Part shown: piece after piece, positions 45,912 through 56,107 of the stretch | Layout of the letters: every line of letters begins with the position of its first letter | How positions within the stretch are numbered: position 1 is the stretch's first letter | Source of the DNA: Limnephilus marmoratus | Taxonomy: Eukaryota > Arthropoda > Insecta > Trichoptera > Limnephilidae | Reading direction: 5' to 3' | DNA: 64,000 nucleotides | NCBI GenBank assembly: GCA_917880885.1 | Contig: OU862928.1 | Coordinates: 13,163,721 to 13,227,720, forward strand | Translations under genes and position numbers: made by a program | The notes under the pieces: generated by a model | What the model was told of the DNA's origin: nothing | What the model saw: only the letters and a program-made list of their open reading frames with translations | Databases searched by the model: none

Positions 45912-46224
45912 CAGTGTTCCTGACATTATTTAGAGTAAAAAACGAAAATAAAATTTTAGTCTCCGGTGACATTTTTGATTTTTTTCTTATTTATTTTTTC
46001 TACAAAAACATAAAAAAATTATAGGTGTTGGACAGTTGGAGGCGGGGTGGGGGGTTGGTCGGTTTCTCGGCTGAGTGAACAGTGACAACATGCGGAAGAC
46101 ATTGTTTTTTGTTTGAATTTGAAGAAAAATTATTTGAAAAAATAAAAAATCACCAAAAAATTTCACCAGAGACTAAAATTTCATTTACGTTTTTTTTTAC
46201 TCCAAATAATGTCAGGAATCACTG
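45912..46224. mobile_element. hAT-like MITE (313 bp)
   Basis: Ends are CAGTGTTCCTGACATTATTT and the complement of CAGTGATTCCTGACATTATT. Similarity continues inward for about 80 bp (AAATTTTAGTCTC, GGTGA). CAGTG ends suit hAT elements, but an 8-bp target duplication is not clear. Confidence 0.65.
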
Positions 46225-46469
46225 GTTAAAATAGAGTAAGTAAAACTTATCTAAAGTAAGTAAGTTTAAAAAAAAGCTAAATCGCGTTACACCTTTTTTA
46301 AGTGCAATTCTCATTGCTCATGTCAAAAATGTGGAGAAACGAATGTAAATAATATTTAAATATAACTTTTTTAGAAAGAGTACGGAACGCGAAGAAAAAA
46401 AATATTTGTAACAAATAATAGATTTGAAAATTAGAAGAAGAAAGAAAAAAAAGGTCAATTTTTTGTGTA
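46225..46469. other. Non-coding interval
   Basis: AT-rich, nothing recognised. Confidence 0.3.
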
Positions 46470-46600
46470 TACCTTCCAAGAGTCTCAGCTGCTCCCGTCT
46501 GGAGCCAGTGAGACTACGGCATCCCCAATTTGGGTATGTTGTGAAGCTGAAGGTAATGGGGAGGGGAAGGAGATGAGGAAGGTGAAGGTGGGAAAGATAA
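46470..46600 (-). mobile_element. tRNA-derived SINE family A, 3' fragment
   Basis: Contains GCTGCTCCCGTCTGGAGCCA and GTGAGACTACGGCATCCCCA and the purine-rich block of the SINE at 34.8 kb, in the same orientation. The tRNA-like head is missing. Confidence 0.7.
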
Positions 46601-47094
46601 AAGAATAAAAGAGAAAAAGGTAAAGTGGATGTCTAATATTATAATTGAGAAAAATTACATTATTAAGTGTAACAATTCTGAAATATTGTTGATGCAGTTT
46701 TTTAGTGAAAGGTAAAAAAAAGTCCACATTTTATCAGAAACTTTTTAATTTCCTCACAGTTTTGTCGTTTTATTTAAAAATAATAATTAATAATATTTAA
46801 ATTTCCAAAGTTTCAAAAAGTTTTTAGTTTTCATAAAGGTCTATATTTAGTTTCTTTTTATTTCTTTCAAGCGTGGTGTTTTCTCTTTCTAACACCGTTT
46901 ATATCATATCTTTCACTTTGACAGTAAAGGAGACATAATGATTTCTATGAGACCTGTAAGAGTTGTTCCGAAAGCCGAACAAATGGGCTTGACGGGTTAA
47001 GGCAAGTTGTCGGATAGCGCTCGTAAAAAACTATTGACAGTCATACAGCTTCATAATGTTAAATATATCTATAAGAACATAACACAAAATGAAC
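46601..47094. other. Non-coding interval
   Basis: No gene recognised. Confidence 0.3.
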
Positions 47095-47482
47095 TGACGG
47101 CCGACGTGGTCTAGGGATAAGGCTCTTGACTCGCAATTCGAAGATCGCGGGATCGAATCCTGACGCGGGCAAATAATTTTATTTGATTAATTTGTGTTAT
47201 TTCACAATTAATTAATTTAAAATAATATATAGTTTAATTGCGGCAAGTTCAAGAGTGGAAGATATTCTCGGTATCGCCCTGGTGTAAGACCACCATTCAG
47301 AACTGAAATGTTGCTTGAAATGGCTTTAGCCATATTTGATGGCCAGACCTGAATAGCCAGGTACTTCCCTACCTTCCGCCTCCCCATCTCCTTCCCCCCC
47401 ATTATCTTCTGCTTCACATCATACCCTCACTGTAGTCTCACTGGCTCCAGACGAGAGCAGTTGGGGCTCTTGTGAGGTATAT
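47095..47482 (+). mobile_element. tRNA-derived SINE family A, diverged copy
   Basis: The head has GTGGTCTAGGGATAAGG (box A) and GGGATCGAATCC (box B). The body (GCGGCAAGTTCAAGAGTGGA, AGACCACCATTCAGAACTGA, CCAGGTACTTCCC) matches the 50.7-kb copy with many substitutions. No poly-A tail remains; a LINE fragment abuts. Confidence 0.75.
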
Positions 47483-47485
47483 AGA

Positions 47486-48085
47486 GACCCGAGTATCACA
47501 TCACAGGCGATGATGATAAAAATAGTAGAAAATTCAATGGATATTGATCATCCAAAAGCCACAATGCTCCACATTTGGTCTACTGCTCTACGATGTTATT
47601 ATTTTGCCAATGAAGGAAATTCGAACAAACTAAAAGTTATACAGATTACAGCTATGAGATGTATACTGGGTAAAGGCAAATACACAAGGATTTATCAAAT
47701 GATAGAGGAGCTAAATTGGATTCCAATAAAAAAGCGACTACTATTTAATGTGTTCATTTTTGTGCATAAAATTATGAAAAACCAAATTCCAAAATTGTTT
47801 AAGGATGAAATTGTTTTTAATAGAGACGTTCATAATAACGAAACAAGAAATATAAACAGAGTTAGATTGCCACAAATTAAGAAATCAAAATCACAGAACT
47901 GCCTAATGTATAGAGGACTAAAGATGTTTGATGAAATGCCTGAAAGTATGAAGAATGAAGAAAGAATGAATGTATTTAAAAAGAAATGTTATGTTTACTG
48001 TAAAAATATTTAAATTTATCAAATGAAATGTTATATTGTGCTTATTAGTTTACATTCATGTAGTATAAACTAACTCAATAAATGA
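47486..48085 (+). pseudogene. LINE ORF2 C-terminal fragment
   Basis: A 167-codon frame reads LKVIQITAMRCILGKGKYTR, IEELNWIPIKKRLLFNVFIF and PESMKNEERMNVFKKKCYVY. It resembles the post-RT C-terminus of CR1/Jockey-like LINEs (consensus like LQKIQNKAMR..L and LNWL). It ends at TAA 48011-48013, followed by AATAAATGAAAAAAGAAAAAAA, a plausible LINE 3' end. The RT itself is absent, a typical 5' truncation. Confidence 0.7.
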
Positions 48086-48149
48086 AAAAAGAAAAAAAGG
48101 CCCTACTAATACTACTTGGGAATGTATTAGGAGATATATGTATATATAT

Positions 48150-48612
48150 TTTTACATTAGCTCCACACAGGAGTCCCTGAGGGAAACAATTACCCTCAGA
48201 GCCTATATCATCTTGGTGGATTCTGGGTGGAAGGTTTTTTTTAGGAAAGGAAGGAGAGGAAGTTCTGGGAAGGAAATAGGTATGAGGAGTGGGTAGGAAT
48301 CTGAGGGTGAGTGTATCCAGGCACAACGGACTTATGAATCCATTCCTCCAACCGCGGTGCAAGGCGAAGGGTCGAGAGATTCCGGCTGGAGAGGATAAAA
48401 TACCTCCCACAACCAGTCTCAATCCCGCACACCACGCAGCAGGCAGACGCAATGGCCGCCAATGCCTGGACAAATCTCACCCCACGAATACCAGGCATCC
48501 CTGCTAAGTAACCAAATATAGTGAACCACTTGGGGTGACCTAAGGCCGAGGTGTTGCTTATTCAATAAATGGTTTGCGGGCCGGCGGTTCCCATACCCGC
48601 CTACCAAATTGA
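48150..48612 (+). repeat. Repeat family B, full-length copy 1
   Basis: It starts ACATTAGCTCCACACAGGAG, with the CCCTGAGG...CCCTCAG hairpin, and ends ATAAATGGTTTGCGGGCCGG followed by CGGTTCCCATACCCGCC. It matches 56793-57240 over its length. No ORF or terminal inverted repeats were recognised, so the class is open (SINE-like or MITE-like). Confidence 0.78.
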
Positions 48613-49591
48613 TGTTCATGGATTACCAAAAAAACTTTGTAGAAAAACTCCGCAGAGCCCCGTGGTTTGAATATCCACCATTTCTGCATCCAAAAATATA
48701 CCTACATAACTCTATTTCATCGCACAGTTCAGTGTTCAGCGTTCCTTCAGTTCGGTGACAAGCCCGGTATATCAGCCAGTCCGTATCCTTGCTACTCGTA
48801 TGTACGACATTCCTCGCTCCAATTTAAGCGGGCTTAATCTGCCGCTCAAGCTTTGCTAAGCCGCAGAATACTTCCTATTTTAGACGCCAAGGCTCTAGCA
48901 GTCAAACCAGACATTTACGTAAATAATATTTGAATACTTCCCACTGAAAATTACGTAAATTGCTTAATTTTACAAGTGTGGACTATTATATTCATCGAGC
49001 CATCAGGAATGACGATGTTATAAATTGAAAAAAATCAATCAAAAATAGTCTGTGAAGGGATTTTAAAAGTTTCAACGTCAGGACAGTTTATTCAGCGATT
49101 AATTTCATTAAAAGTGCACTTACTCTAGCAAAACAAATACTCATTAAAATCAGTGTACTCGCATGTAGCACCATACTGATTGAAGTGGGGAACTTTATCA
49201 ATAATTAACTCACAAATTAAAACCACCTAAAAATAAACTGCCGTCGTTTTTTGAAAGATCGCGATCACAATATCGCATTTCGATGCAGGCAGTAGAGAGC
49301 AGAGATATACCACTTGTATATAGACAGTAGGTTTGTTTTTCAGAGAAAAAAGGAACACATTCCTTTATTAAATTTATAATCTAAACAAATAGCTATTAGA
49401 TACTAAAGATTTATATTTATGTCCCACTGAAGCCCTTGTTTACCTTATTGGAATTCACATTCTAGGGAAATGGAAAATCATTATAATTTTGTAATTTACC
49501 TTATGTATATTAAACTATAGAAGTAGTTGATAATATTCACTTGTATATATTTATACTATTCTGTAATTTAACAAACTTATCTTTATTGTTA
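48613..49591. other. Non-coding interval
   Basis: No gene recognised. GC content is higher at 48720-48870. Confidence 0.3.
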
Positions 49592-50172
49592 ACTAGCCTT
49601 TGCCCTCGGCTTTGCTCGCATGGTATTTGGGGGTTTCCCACTCAGCCTCCTCCACCATCCCTATCCCCACTCCCCCCCTTTTCCCCTACCTGTTCTCCCC
49701 TCCACTTCCCCCCTCCCGCCACTCTCCCTCCCTTCCCCCCTCCATAACCATTACATTAATTTTTCAAACAGCTCGCGTGCCACCTATTAAAACGTAACAA
49801 TGAAAAACGCGCAGTTTCGCATTTATAATATTAGTACAGATTAGTATTTTATACATGTTTGAATTTTTACTATCAAAAGAAATCTCCATAGTAACCTAAA
49901 CGAATATAAAATGATAGCGCACGACAAAAAATTACTTAGCAACGCTTTGCTTTTCATCCGGACAATAAACGTATAATAAATATTTTTTAACGTCGGAGCT
50001 TATTCATAACGCCAGAGCTTATATACTGATGTATAGAGCCTATATTACTCGCAAATAATGTAGATTTCTATAAGTGAATGCATTTTTAAGTCCATTCAGT
50101 ATTTATTGCGTGAAAGAGTTACAAACATCCATACATCCATACAAACTTAGGCCTTTATAATATTAATAGGAT
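49592..50172. mobile_element. Short interspersed repeat of Helitron-like appearance, copy 2
   Basis: It starts ACTAGCCTTTGCCCTCGGCT, has a CCCTCC-rich block and TTATTGCGTGAAAGAGTTAC, and ends TATAATATTAATAGGAT. Ends match the copy at 33.9-34.3 kb. Confidence 0.5.
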
Positions 50173-50286
50173 TTATCCTCAACATTATACATACCGTTTA
50201 CGATTGTACCATGTTATTGCAAAACAAAATATCATTATTAACATTGTTTATTAATATTATTATCAACATTATAGATGTATACATAC

Positions 50287-50414
50287 CAGTGGCGGTCCGT
50301 GAGTTTTCAGTGAATTTTGAAAAAAAAAGTCGTTTTCAGCTACAACAACATCAATAACGTCGTATTTTTCAATTCTATCACTCTGGCTTACTGAAAACCC
50401 ACGGACCGCAACTG
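50287..50414. mobile_element. Short TIR element (128 bp), hAT-like ends
   Basis: CAGTGGCGGTCCGTGAGTTT and the complement of CAGTTGCGGTCCGTGGGTTT form 26-bp inverted ends. Flanks are both ACATAC/GTATGT-like and do not give a clean 8-bp duplication. Confidence 0.65.
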
Positions 50415-50733
50415 GTATGTATGTATGTATATTTATTAAATACAAATATAGACATTGTCATCCGGAGGTACCTTTCTCCCTGCGATCCGTGAATACATTG
50501 AACATGGATAAATTAGGTTCCGGTAAAAAGGTTGAGACAAAGACTATTCTACTTTGTCTCTCGTTTTTCACATTATTACCTTCCGAGTAACTTGCATCAC
50601 AGTCCTAATAATAATACATCATATATGTATTCTACCAACCCGAGTATTAATTACTACCTATCAGCAATATAAATGTACTTGGTGATTCTGATCACCTCTG
50701 AACTCTAAACTCTGAACAGCTATTATCATATAT

Positions 50734-51160
50734 GACGACCTCCGTAGTCCAGTAGGTAAGACTCTTGACTCACAATCCGGAGGTCGCGGGTTCGAACCCG
50801 GCATGCGCAAATAAATTTTATTTGATTAATTTGTGTTATTTCACAATTAATTCATTTAAAATAATATATATCTAGTATATTTGCGGCATGTTCCAGAGTG
50901 GAAGATACTATCAGTATCGCCCTGGTGTAAGACCACCATTCAGAATTGAAACGTTGCTTGAAAATGGCTTTAGCCGTGTTTGGTGACCAGATCTGAATAG
51001 CCAGGTACTTCCCAACCTTCCTCTTCCCCACCTCCTTTCCCTCCCCACTACCTTCAGCCCACAACATACCCCAATTGGGAATGCCATAGTCTCACAGGCT
51101 CCAGACGGGAGCAGTTGAGATTCTTGTGCGGTATTCACTGTAAAAAAAAAAAAAAAAAAA
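50734..51160 (+). mobile_element. tRNA-derived SINE family A, best-preserved copy
   Basis: GACGACCTCCGTAGTCCAGT, box A TAGTCCAGTAGGTAAGA and box B GGTTCGAACCC form the tRNA-like head (50734-50810). The body and a pyrimidine-rich block follow, then TATTCACTG and an 18-A tail. It gives the family length, about 427 bp, and the sense strand. Confidence 0.88.
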
Positions 51161-51352
51161 CCTTGTTGTCAACAGCTCCTAAGCGAAGATACCTTATTTT
51201 ATAGTAGACGCCAAATTTTAATGCCGGCCTGAACTTGACATCCATTCTCGCATAGATACGAACTTTTCAATGAACATAAGCGAAAGAGAAAGATGCGTAA
51301 AAACGTACGTGCGACCTTAAATTCGTCCATTGGGACGATTTATATATAAATA

Positions 51353-52266
51353 CTGGGTGTCCCAAAAGAAAGTTGAAAGTTAGTGGATCGATTTAAAAAA
51401 AAGTAAGGGTTCTATTGAAAAAATATACACAATTTGGGAATTTATTTCTTAAAAATAATATCGTCCAAATGTAACCTCTCGCGTTCGCGGTATTCATTTA
51501 ATCGAAGAATAAATTTTCTTATGACGGCTCGGCAGGTAGGTTTCGTGATGGCTGCCATTTCGTGATGGATATTTTCTTTTAATTGCATCAGGGAAGTCGG
51601 ATTTTTGGCGTACACTTTAGATTTGAGATAACTCCATAGGAAAAAGTCCTTAGGGGTTAAGTCAGGACTACAAGGAGGCCAATTTATGTCACCTCTCCTG
51701 GAGATCAATTTGCCAGGGAAAATTTCACGAACTCGTGGCAGAGACCTATTTGACGTATGTGACGGTGCTCCTTCTTGCTGGAACCATATTCTTTAGTTAT
51801 AGCCAGTAAAGTTTGTAGAGGTGCAGCTTTAGGTCTTTGTGCAAAACGCTGTGTAATGATGATCTATGCATATTTAAAGCACTTGCGCGCTTCCGAATCG
51901 AAAGGTTTGAATCGTCACGAAAAGACTGATAAACACTCTCTACGTTTTCTACCGTTCTCGATGACCTTGGTCGCCCGGATTTTTCTCTTCAAACTTTTTG
52001 ACCCATTTCGAATGAGAGGAATGCTTGGCGCTTTATTCAAGTGACGAAAACCTCGAATATTGCAGAATCTTCTAGGCGCCACATTCGTCGAATCACCATT
52101 TTTGTAAAACTCACGCACGCACAACGCGCGGTCGCTCTCGTGAAACGCTCTATAGTGACTGAATTCCCAAGAGCCAGGCTACTCATTGACATACCCCCCG
52201 CGCTCTTCAATAAAGTTGCCTTCACTCAGTAAACAAAACAAATGTAAGCTTTCTTTTGAACACCCT
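51353..52266 (-). mobile_element. Internally deleted mariner/Tc1-like element
   Basis: Inverted ends CTGGGTGTCCCAAAAGAAAG and the complement of TAGGGTGTTCAAAAGAAAG, each preceded by TA, bound a 914-bp element. Its minus strand keeps the N-terminal helix-turn-helix region and the C-terminal end of a transposase, but not the DDE core. Confidence 0.85.
51442..52225 (-). pseudogene. Mariner/Tc1-like transposase remnant
   Basis: The N-terminal part, in shifted frames from 52200 to 51900, reads CVREFYKNGDSTNVAPRRF, GFRHLNKAPSIPLIRN and RECLSVFS, an IS630-Tc1-mariner DNA-binding region. Near 51780 it jumps to the C-terminus: INWPPCSPDLTPKDFFLWSY, LKSKVYAKNP and ERLHLDDIIFKK. The middle with the first two catalytic Asp residues is deleted. 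The WPP(R/C)SPDL block carries the usual position of the third acidic residue's neighbourhood. It is inactive. Confidence 0.82.
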
Positions 52267-52547
52267 ATACATATATTAACGTCAGGCCGGTATTAAGGTT
52301 TGGATTTCACTACACGAGTTTGCATAATTACAGCGGCATCAGTTTACTGCCCCCTGCCCCCTTCCCCTTCCCCTGCCCCTGCCCCCTGCCGCTACACACT
52401 GCGAGGTTACCAGAGAGTACGAAAACAATTTTTTTAAGCATTTTAACGAGATTTAGCATTAAGGTTTTAGTTGTTTCAATATGATCACCAACATGGAAAA
52501 ATTAAGGACCAAATAGTGACAGTATCTATATAGTTGTTTAATAAAAA
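52267..52547. other. Non-coding interval with C-rich patch
   Basis: A CCCCTGCC-rich block lies at 52350-52392. No gene. Confidence 0.3.
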
Positions 52548-52745
52548 CAGAGTGTGCAATTCACACGCAGTAGAAGTGAAACCTTCAAAAAACTATTGTA
52601 GACAAGACTACGAAGCATCGCACAAAGAGGAGACTGATTATATTATATCATTCTCTTGCAGGTTAAATCCTATAGATGTAGAATGCGTTTGTTTCTTTTT
52701 AGTGTAGCTATTTTTCGTTTCATCGAGTTTCATATCACAACGGTG
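52548..52745. repeat. Duplicated block upstream of the signal-peptide exon
   Basis: About 200 bp from AGTGTGCAATTCACACGCAG to CATCGAGTTTCATATCACAA, repeated at 56108-56314 in the same orientation with moderate divergence. It ends 83 bases before the ATG at 52829, so it may be promoter or 5' UTR. Confidence 0.7.
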
Positions 52746-52828
52746 CTACAGAAGTTTTCACTTTAAAAAACAAAACTAAAATGAGATACTGAAATAATCT
52801 CGCGGTCACTGGATTTTTTCTGATAAGG

Positions 52829-52907
52829 ATGACATTGAAAACAGTTCAGTTGTTCCCTCTGTCCGCGATGTTCGTGCTTTTAGTAATGCTGCTCTGTGGC
52901 TTATCAG
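52829..52907 (+). CDS. First coding exon, signal peptide of a secreted protein
   Basis: The ATG at 52829 opens 26 codons, MTLKTVQLFPLSAMFVLLVM then LLCGLS, followed by a GTAACG donor in phase 1. A short basic start, a hydrophobic core and a small-residue end make a convincing signal peptide. A TGATAAG (GATA-type) motif lies just before the ATG (52821-52827). The product is unknown. Position downstream of the protease remnant in the same orientation makes a paralogous secreted protease possible, but no catalytic domain is visible in the window. Confidence 0.55.
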
Positions 52908-53454
52908 GTAACGAATTAACTAACTAATATTGCGCTATTTTTCTGAAGGGGTGGGCAAAGAAGATGGACCGACACACATCTCTATCTGGGTACACACTCC
53001 TTGCTTCTTTCACATTCATTGCTTTATTCTGTTGTTTTGTCTATTGACGTTGACACAACCCGACTAAACTAATGTTTTTAAAGCGCCTGCTCTCAACACA
53101 GGTTTTCCTAGTGAAACAGGCATTGGACATCACAAATTGAAAGCTTAGAATAATTAAAGATGATTAAATAAAAAAAATAAAAGAATTTCATTAACTTCCG
53201 CTACCATTCACGTCATATATTTTCTTTACACTCATTTCTTTGTTCTGCCACTCTACATTTTTCAAACTATTTCATAGTACATTTCTTAATATTTCTCAAT
53301 ACGCTTAAGTAAGATATTCATCAATTTTGTTGATTTTTGTGTTTCATGGAGTGAGGTTTGTCTACTTATTGGCGGTCAATGCATTTACCCACCTACTGCG
53401 TGGTGGGCCGAATCGGGTGGGATTGGTTGATGTAGATCTAACCTAGACGTCTCC

Positions 53455-53680
53455 AGCTGGACTCTGGACCCATCGCCTTGCACCGCAGTGGGAGGGATGG
53501 ATTCACACGTCTTTCAATCCTAGGCATATTGGCCCCCAGATTCCTACACACTCTTCATATACTTTTCATTCCCAGAACTTCCTTTCTCTAAAAATACCCT
53601 CCACAAAGCATCCCCAAAGATGACATGGGCCCAGAATTTTTATTTTCTCAGGGCCCTCTGTGTGGAGCTAATGTTATAAA
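53455..53680 (-). repeat. Repeat family B copy in intron
   Basis: Minus-strand copy from CGCCTTGCACCGCAGTGGGA to CTGTGTGGAGCTAATGT, lacking the far 3' part. It sits between the signal-peptide exon and the next exon. Confidence 0.7.
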
Positions 53681-54159
53681 AATATATCAACATCCTTCTT
53701 ACATTTGTTGCGAATCTTCACGTTAGTAATACGATCAAATGTGATTTTACAGCACATTCGCCTCAGGGATCTCTTTTCTGTAGCATTCAGTCTACTTAAA
53801 TGATATCTTCTCTGCCAGATCCACACCTTGGTATCAGCACTCCATTGTGGACTGCTAGCCTTGCTTTGAAGCGAGATAAAAACTAATCTGTTCCTACTTA
53901 CTCACATATTAAAAAATTGACCTTCTTTCGACGTTTTGCCCAACCAATACTACTAAACTTTATCAGTAATAATGCAGCGGGTAAAAAAAAGATAATTAGC
54001 AACCGAACTTGCTGTGCACGGGAGAGGAGATAAGCCAATAGAAGAGTGTTTTGGTCATAAATATGTTAAATTTCTCAAAATTTTCAATGGAATTAAACAT
54101 TTCTTCAATTTTCTTTCAAAACGAAAAGTATCACTCTTCTGTCCCGTCATTTAAACCCG
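53681..54159. other. Intron sequence
   Basis: No further element recognised. Confidence 0.3.
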
Positions 54160-54243
54160 ACTGAAATGGGTTTCGCGACTTTTCATCCCGCGGCAAAACA
54201 CCCCCCGACAAACGATCCTACGGACAAAATATCTAAGTACTAA

Positions 54244-54298
54244 AACCTAACCTAACTTAACCTAACCTAATGTAACCTAACCTAACTTAACCTGACCT
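54244..54298. repeat. Degenerate AACCT (insect telomere-like) repeat
   Basis: CCTAACCTAACTTAACCTAA-type units. The inverted counterpart GTTAGGTTAGGTTAGGTTTT is at 54955-54974. Both are inside TIRs, so they are interstitial and not a telomere. Confidence 0.8.
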
Positions 54299-54414
54299 CA
54301 CAAAAATGGGACAAAAATAATACAGACAACCTGTAAAGACTATAAATTATTTATTCAATGAAAAAACACACTTTGTAAAACACCACTTTTAAAAAAATTA
54401 ATATTTTACAGCCA

Positions 54415-54450
54415 ACAATGGTTTCGCTTAGCTCAAGCTTCATCAGGGCT
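54415..54450 (-). ncRNA. Decayed hammerhead-like motif
   Basis: On the minus strand CTGATGA, helix II GCTT/AAGC and GAAACC are present, but helix III and the cleavage triplet (CATTGTTGG) are not canonical. It resembles the 1886-1932 motif. Confidence 0.45.
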
Positions 54451-54714
54451 TATTATATCAACTAAAGATAATTAGTAATTATCTTAGTAATTATTAATTA
54501 CCTACAGACAAATATATAAATGAAATTAAAAGAATGAGTGAAAGCGATTTCAATAGAATAGGCGACACCTTCTTGGTGCCAGAAAGAGATATTATAGAAA
54601 AGAGGGAGACAAAATTATTATTGGATGGGAAAATAGGGGGGGGGGAAGGAGGAAACTGGAAAGTATTTGCTTCCTTCGATTAAAAAAAAACAATAAACTA
54701 TTTTGTTATTAGTT

Positions 54715-54800
54715 TTTGGGGTATTATGCCGTGTTGCGCTACCTCCTTCTTTAGCCAACGTTTCGGACAGCGTTGCAGTGTCCATCATCAGGGCAGATGT
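54715..54800 (-). repeat. Repeat family C copy with intact hammerhead core
   Basis: It shares TATGCCGTGTTGCGCTACCT with the copies at 33.0 and 36.8 kb. On the minus strand (54793-54754) CTGATGA, helix II GGACA/TGTCC, GAAACGTT and a GGC/GCC helix I are present. Confidence 0.65.
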
Positions 54801-55112
54801 GTCACATCAACAAAATAATTTTTGGCCGTGAAAATCTAAAAATAATAAACTATTGTTCAAAAAAAATAAAATGATACAAACATCAGACAAGTACAGACAT
54901 CCTGTAAAGACAATTAATTACCGTTAAAGAATAGTAAAAGGTAAAAAAAATGTTAGGTTAGGTTAGGTTTTAGTAGATATTTTGTTTTAGGATGTTTTGT
55001 TCGTAGGATATTTGATCCTTGGGATATTTCTTCGGAGTATATTGTGTCGGGGATATTTTGTCGCGGGATGAAAACGCGCAGTACCACTGAAATAATGTGT
55101 TGTTTATTTCAG

Positions 55113-55146
55113 CTCCAGCGCCAGTCACCTCAACCTCTCCAACAAG
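55113..55146 (+). CDS. Second coding mini-exon (Thr/Pro linker) of the secreted protein
   Basis: A 34-base exon between TTGTTTATTTCAG and GTTAGT. Joined in phase 1 to the signal-peptide exon it reads APAPVTSTSPT and exits in phase 2. It is probably a mature N-terminus rich in Ala, Pro, Thr and Ser. Later exons were not recognised in the window. The call is a splice inference from two good sites and phase compatibility. Confidence 0.45.
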
Positions 55147-56107
55147 GTTAGTATGCGTTCAAATTCTATATTGTTTTTCTTAAATTAGTGTGAGCTAATC
55201 TCGTGTCACAAGATCAATGACTAACAAAACAGATACGAAAAAACGCTTGAACATTTAAAAAAAAACAATGCGGGCTCCAACTACATATTTGCGACATTTG
55301 ATCTACTTGACATAAAACAGCTTTATGCAATACCACTATTTTTTTTTCTTTGTTTTATAGTTTTTTAGAAAAAAATGTGTCCTTACTGGGGTACCCCGTT
55401 CTAAGGACACATTGTATAAGTTTTCTTGTTTGAAATAATATAAGTAAATACCTTTGTTAAAATATTACAGAGGAAAATTACGAAGTTAAATTTAAAAGAA
55501 AGTACAATACAAGCATTAATCTTTGTAAGGTTGCAAAATTGTATCTATATTCTTCCTTTCCATGTCCAGAATCCATATCTTAATGCTTCTTTTGAAGTTG
55601 GTTATTCTTTTAATGGATTTTATTGCAAAAGAGAGTAAGTTCAATATTTTATAGAGTAGTATTGCACATTTCTTTGTCCAAGAGTCGTTTTAGTAATAGG
55701 TTGGTGGATTGTATGTTGTAATGTAGATCTTGTGAATCGGCCAGAGTTTGTCTGTGTGAAGTTATCCTGGTTTTTTAATGCGTACATTAGAATTATATTA
55801 AATCACACACACACACAAATAAACTACATAACAACTCGACACATGCATATTGTCAATCAAATCATTCAAATCAGAACTATATTCTCCCAAACAAAACATA
55901 TTATTACCCTCAATATTACTTTTGGACAAATAACATAACTTTACTTATAATATTATTCCAGTCGTAATTAAAACACTAAATAAACATTCTAGCATTCAGA
56001 AAAAAATTAAAACTGGATGAAGTCAAAAGTAGGAGATTTCATAAAATAAATATCTGGCAAAAAAATAATAGGTAACATATTGATTGGTCAGAAATCTCTG
56101 AAAAAAT
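55147..56107. other. Intron-like non-coding interval
   Basis: No exon or element identified. A short AC-rich run lies near 55805. Confidence 0.3.

Larger units (their letters stand above)
54168..55085. mobile_element. Long-TIR element with telomere-like repeats and 8-bp TSD
   Basis: The ends share TTTTCATCCCGCG, AAAATATC-type subrepeats and AAAACCTAACCTAAC in opposite orientation (left about 54168-54298, right about 54948-55085). A perfect 8-bp ACTGAAAT duplication flanks the element (54160-54167, 55086-55093). There is no ORF. Two hammerhead-like repeats (54415-54450, 54754-54793) lie inside. Architecture and TSD length match the fold-back element at 43.2 kb. Confidence 0.85.

Noticed and set aside
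47217..47417. Minus-strand ORF, also seen in shifted form at 34827, 38160 and 50852
   Set aside because: It recurs only because it is an antisense reading of the SINE family A body.
48241..48507. ORFs within repeat family B (also 56903-57278)
   Set aside because: They lie in both orientations inside a dispersed repeat and differ between copies without coding conservation.
50734..50812. tRNA gene on the plus strand
   Set aside because: Head of SINE family A; no proper acceptor stem closing the cloverleaf.
54244..54298. Chromosome end or telomere
   Set aside because: The AACCT units are degenerate and short, and lie inside mirrored transposon arms with a target duplication, with unique DNA on both sides.
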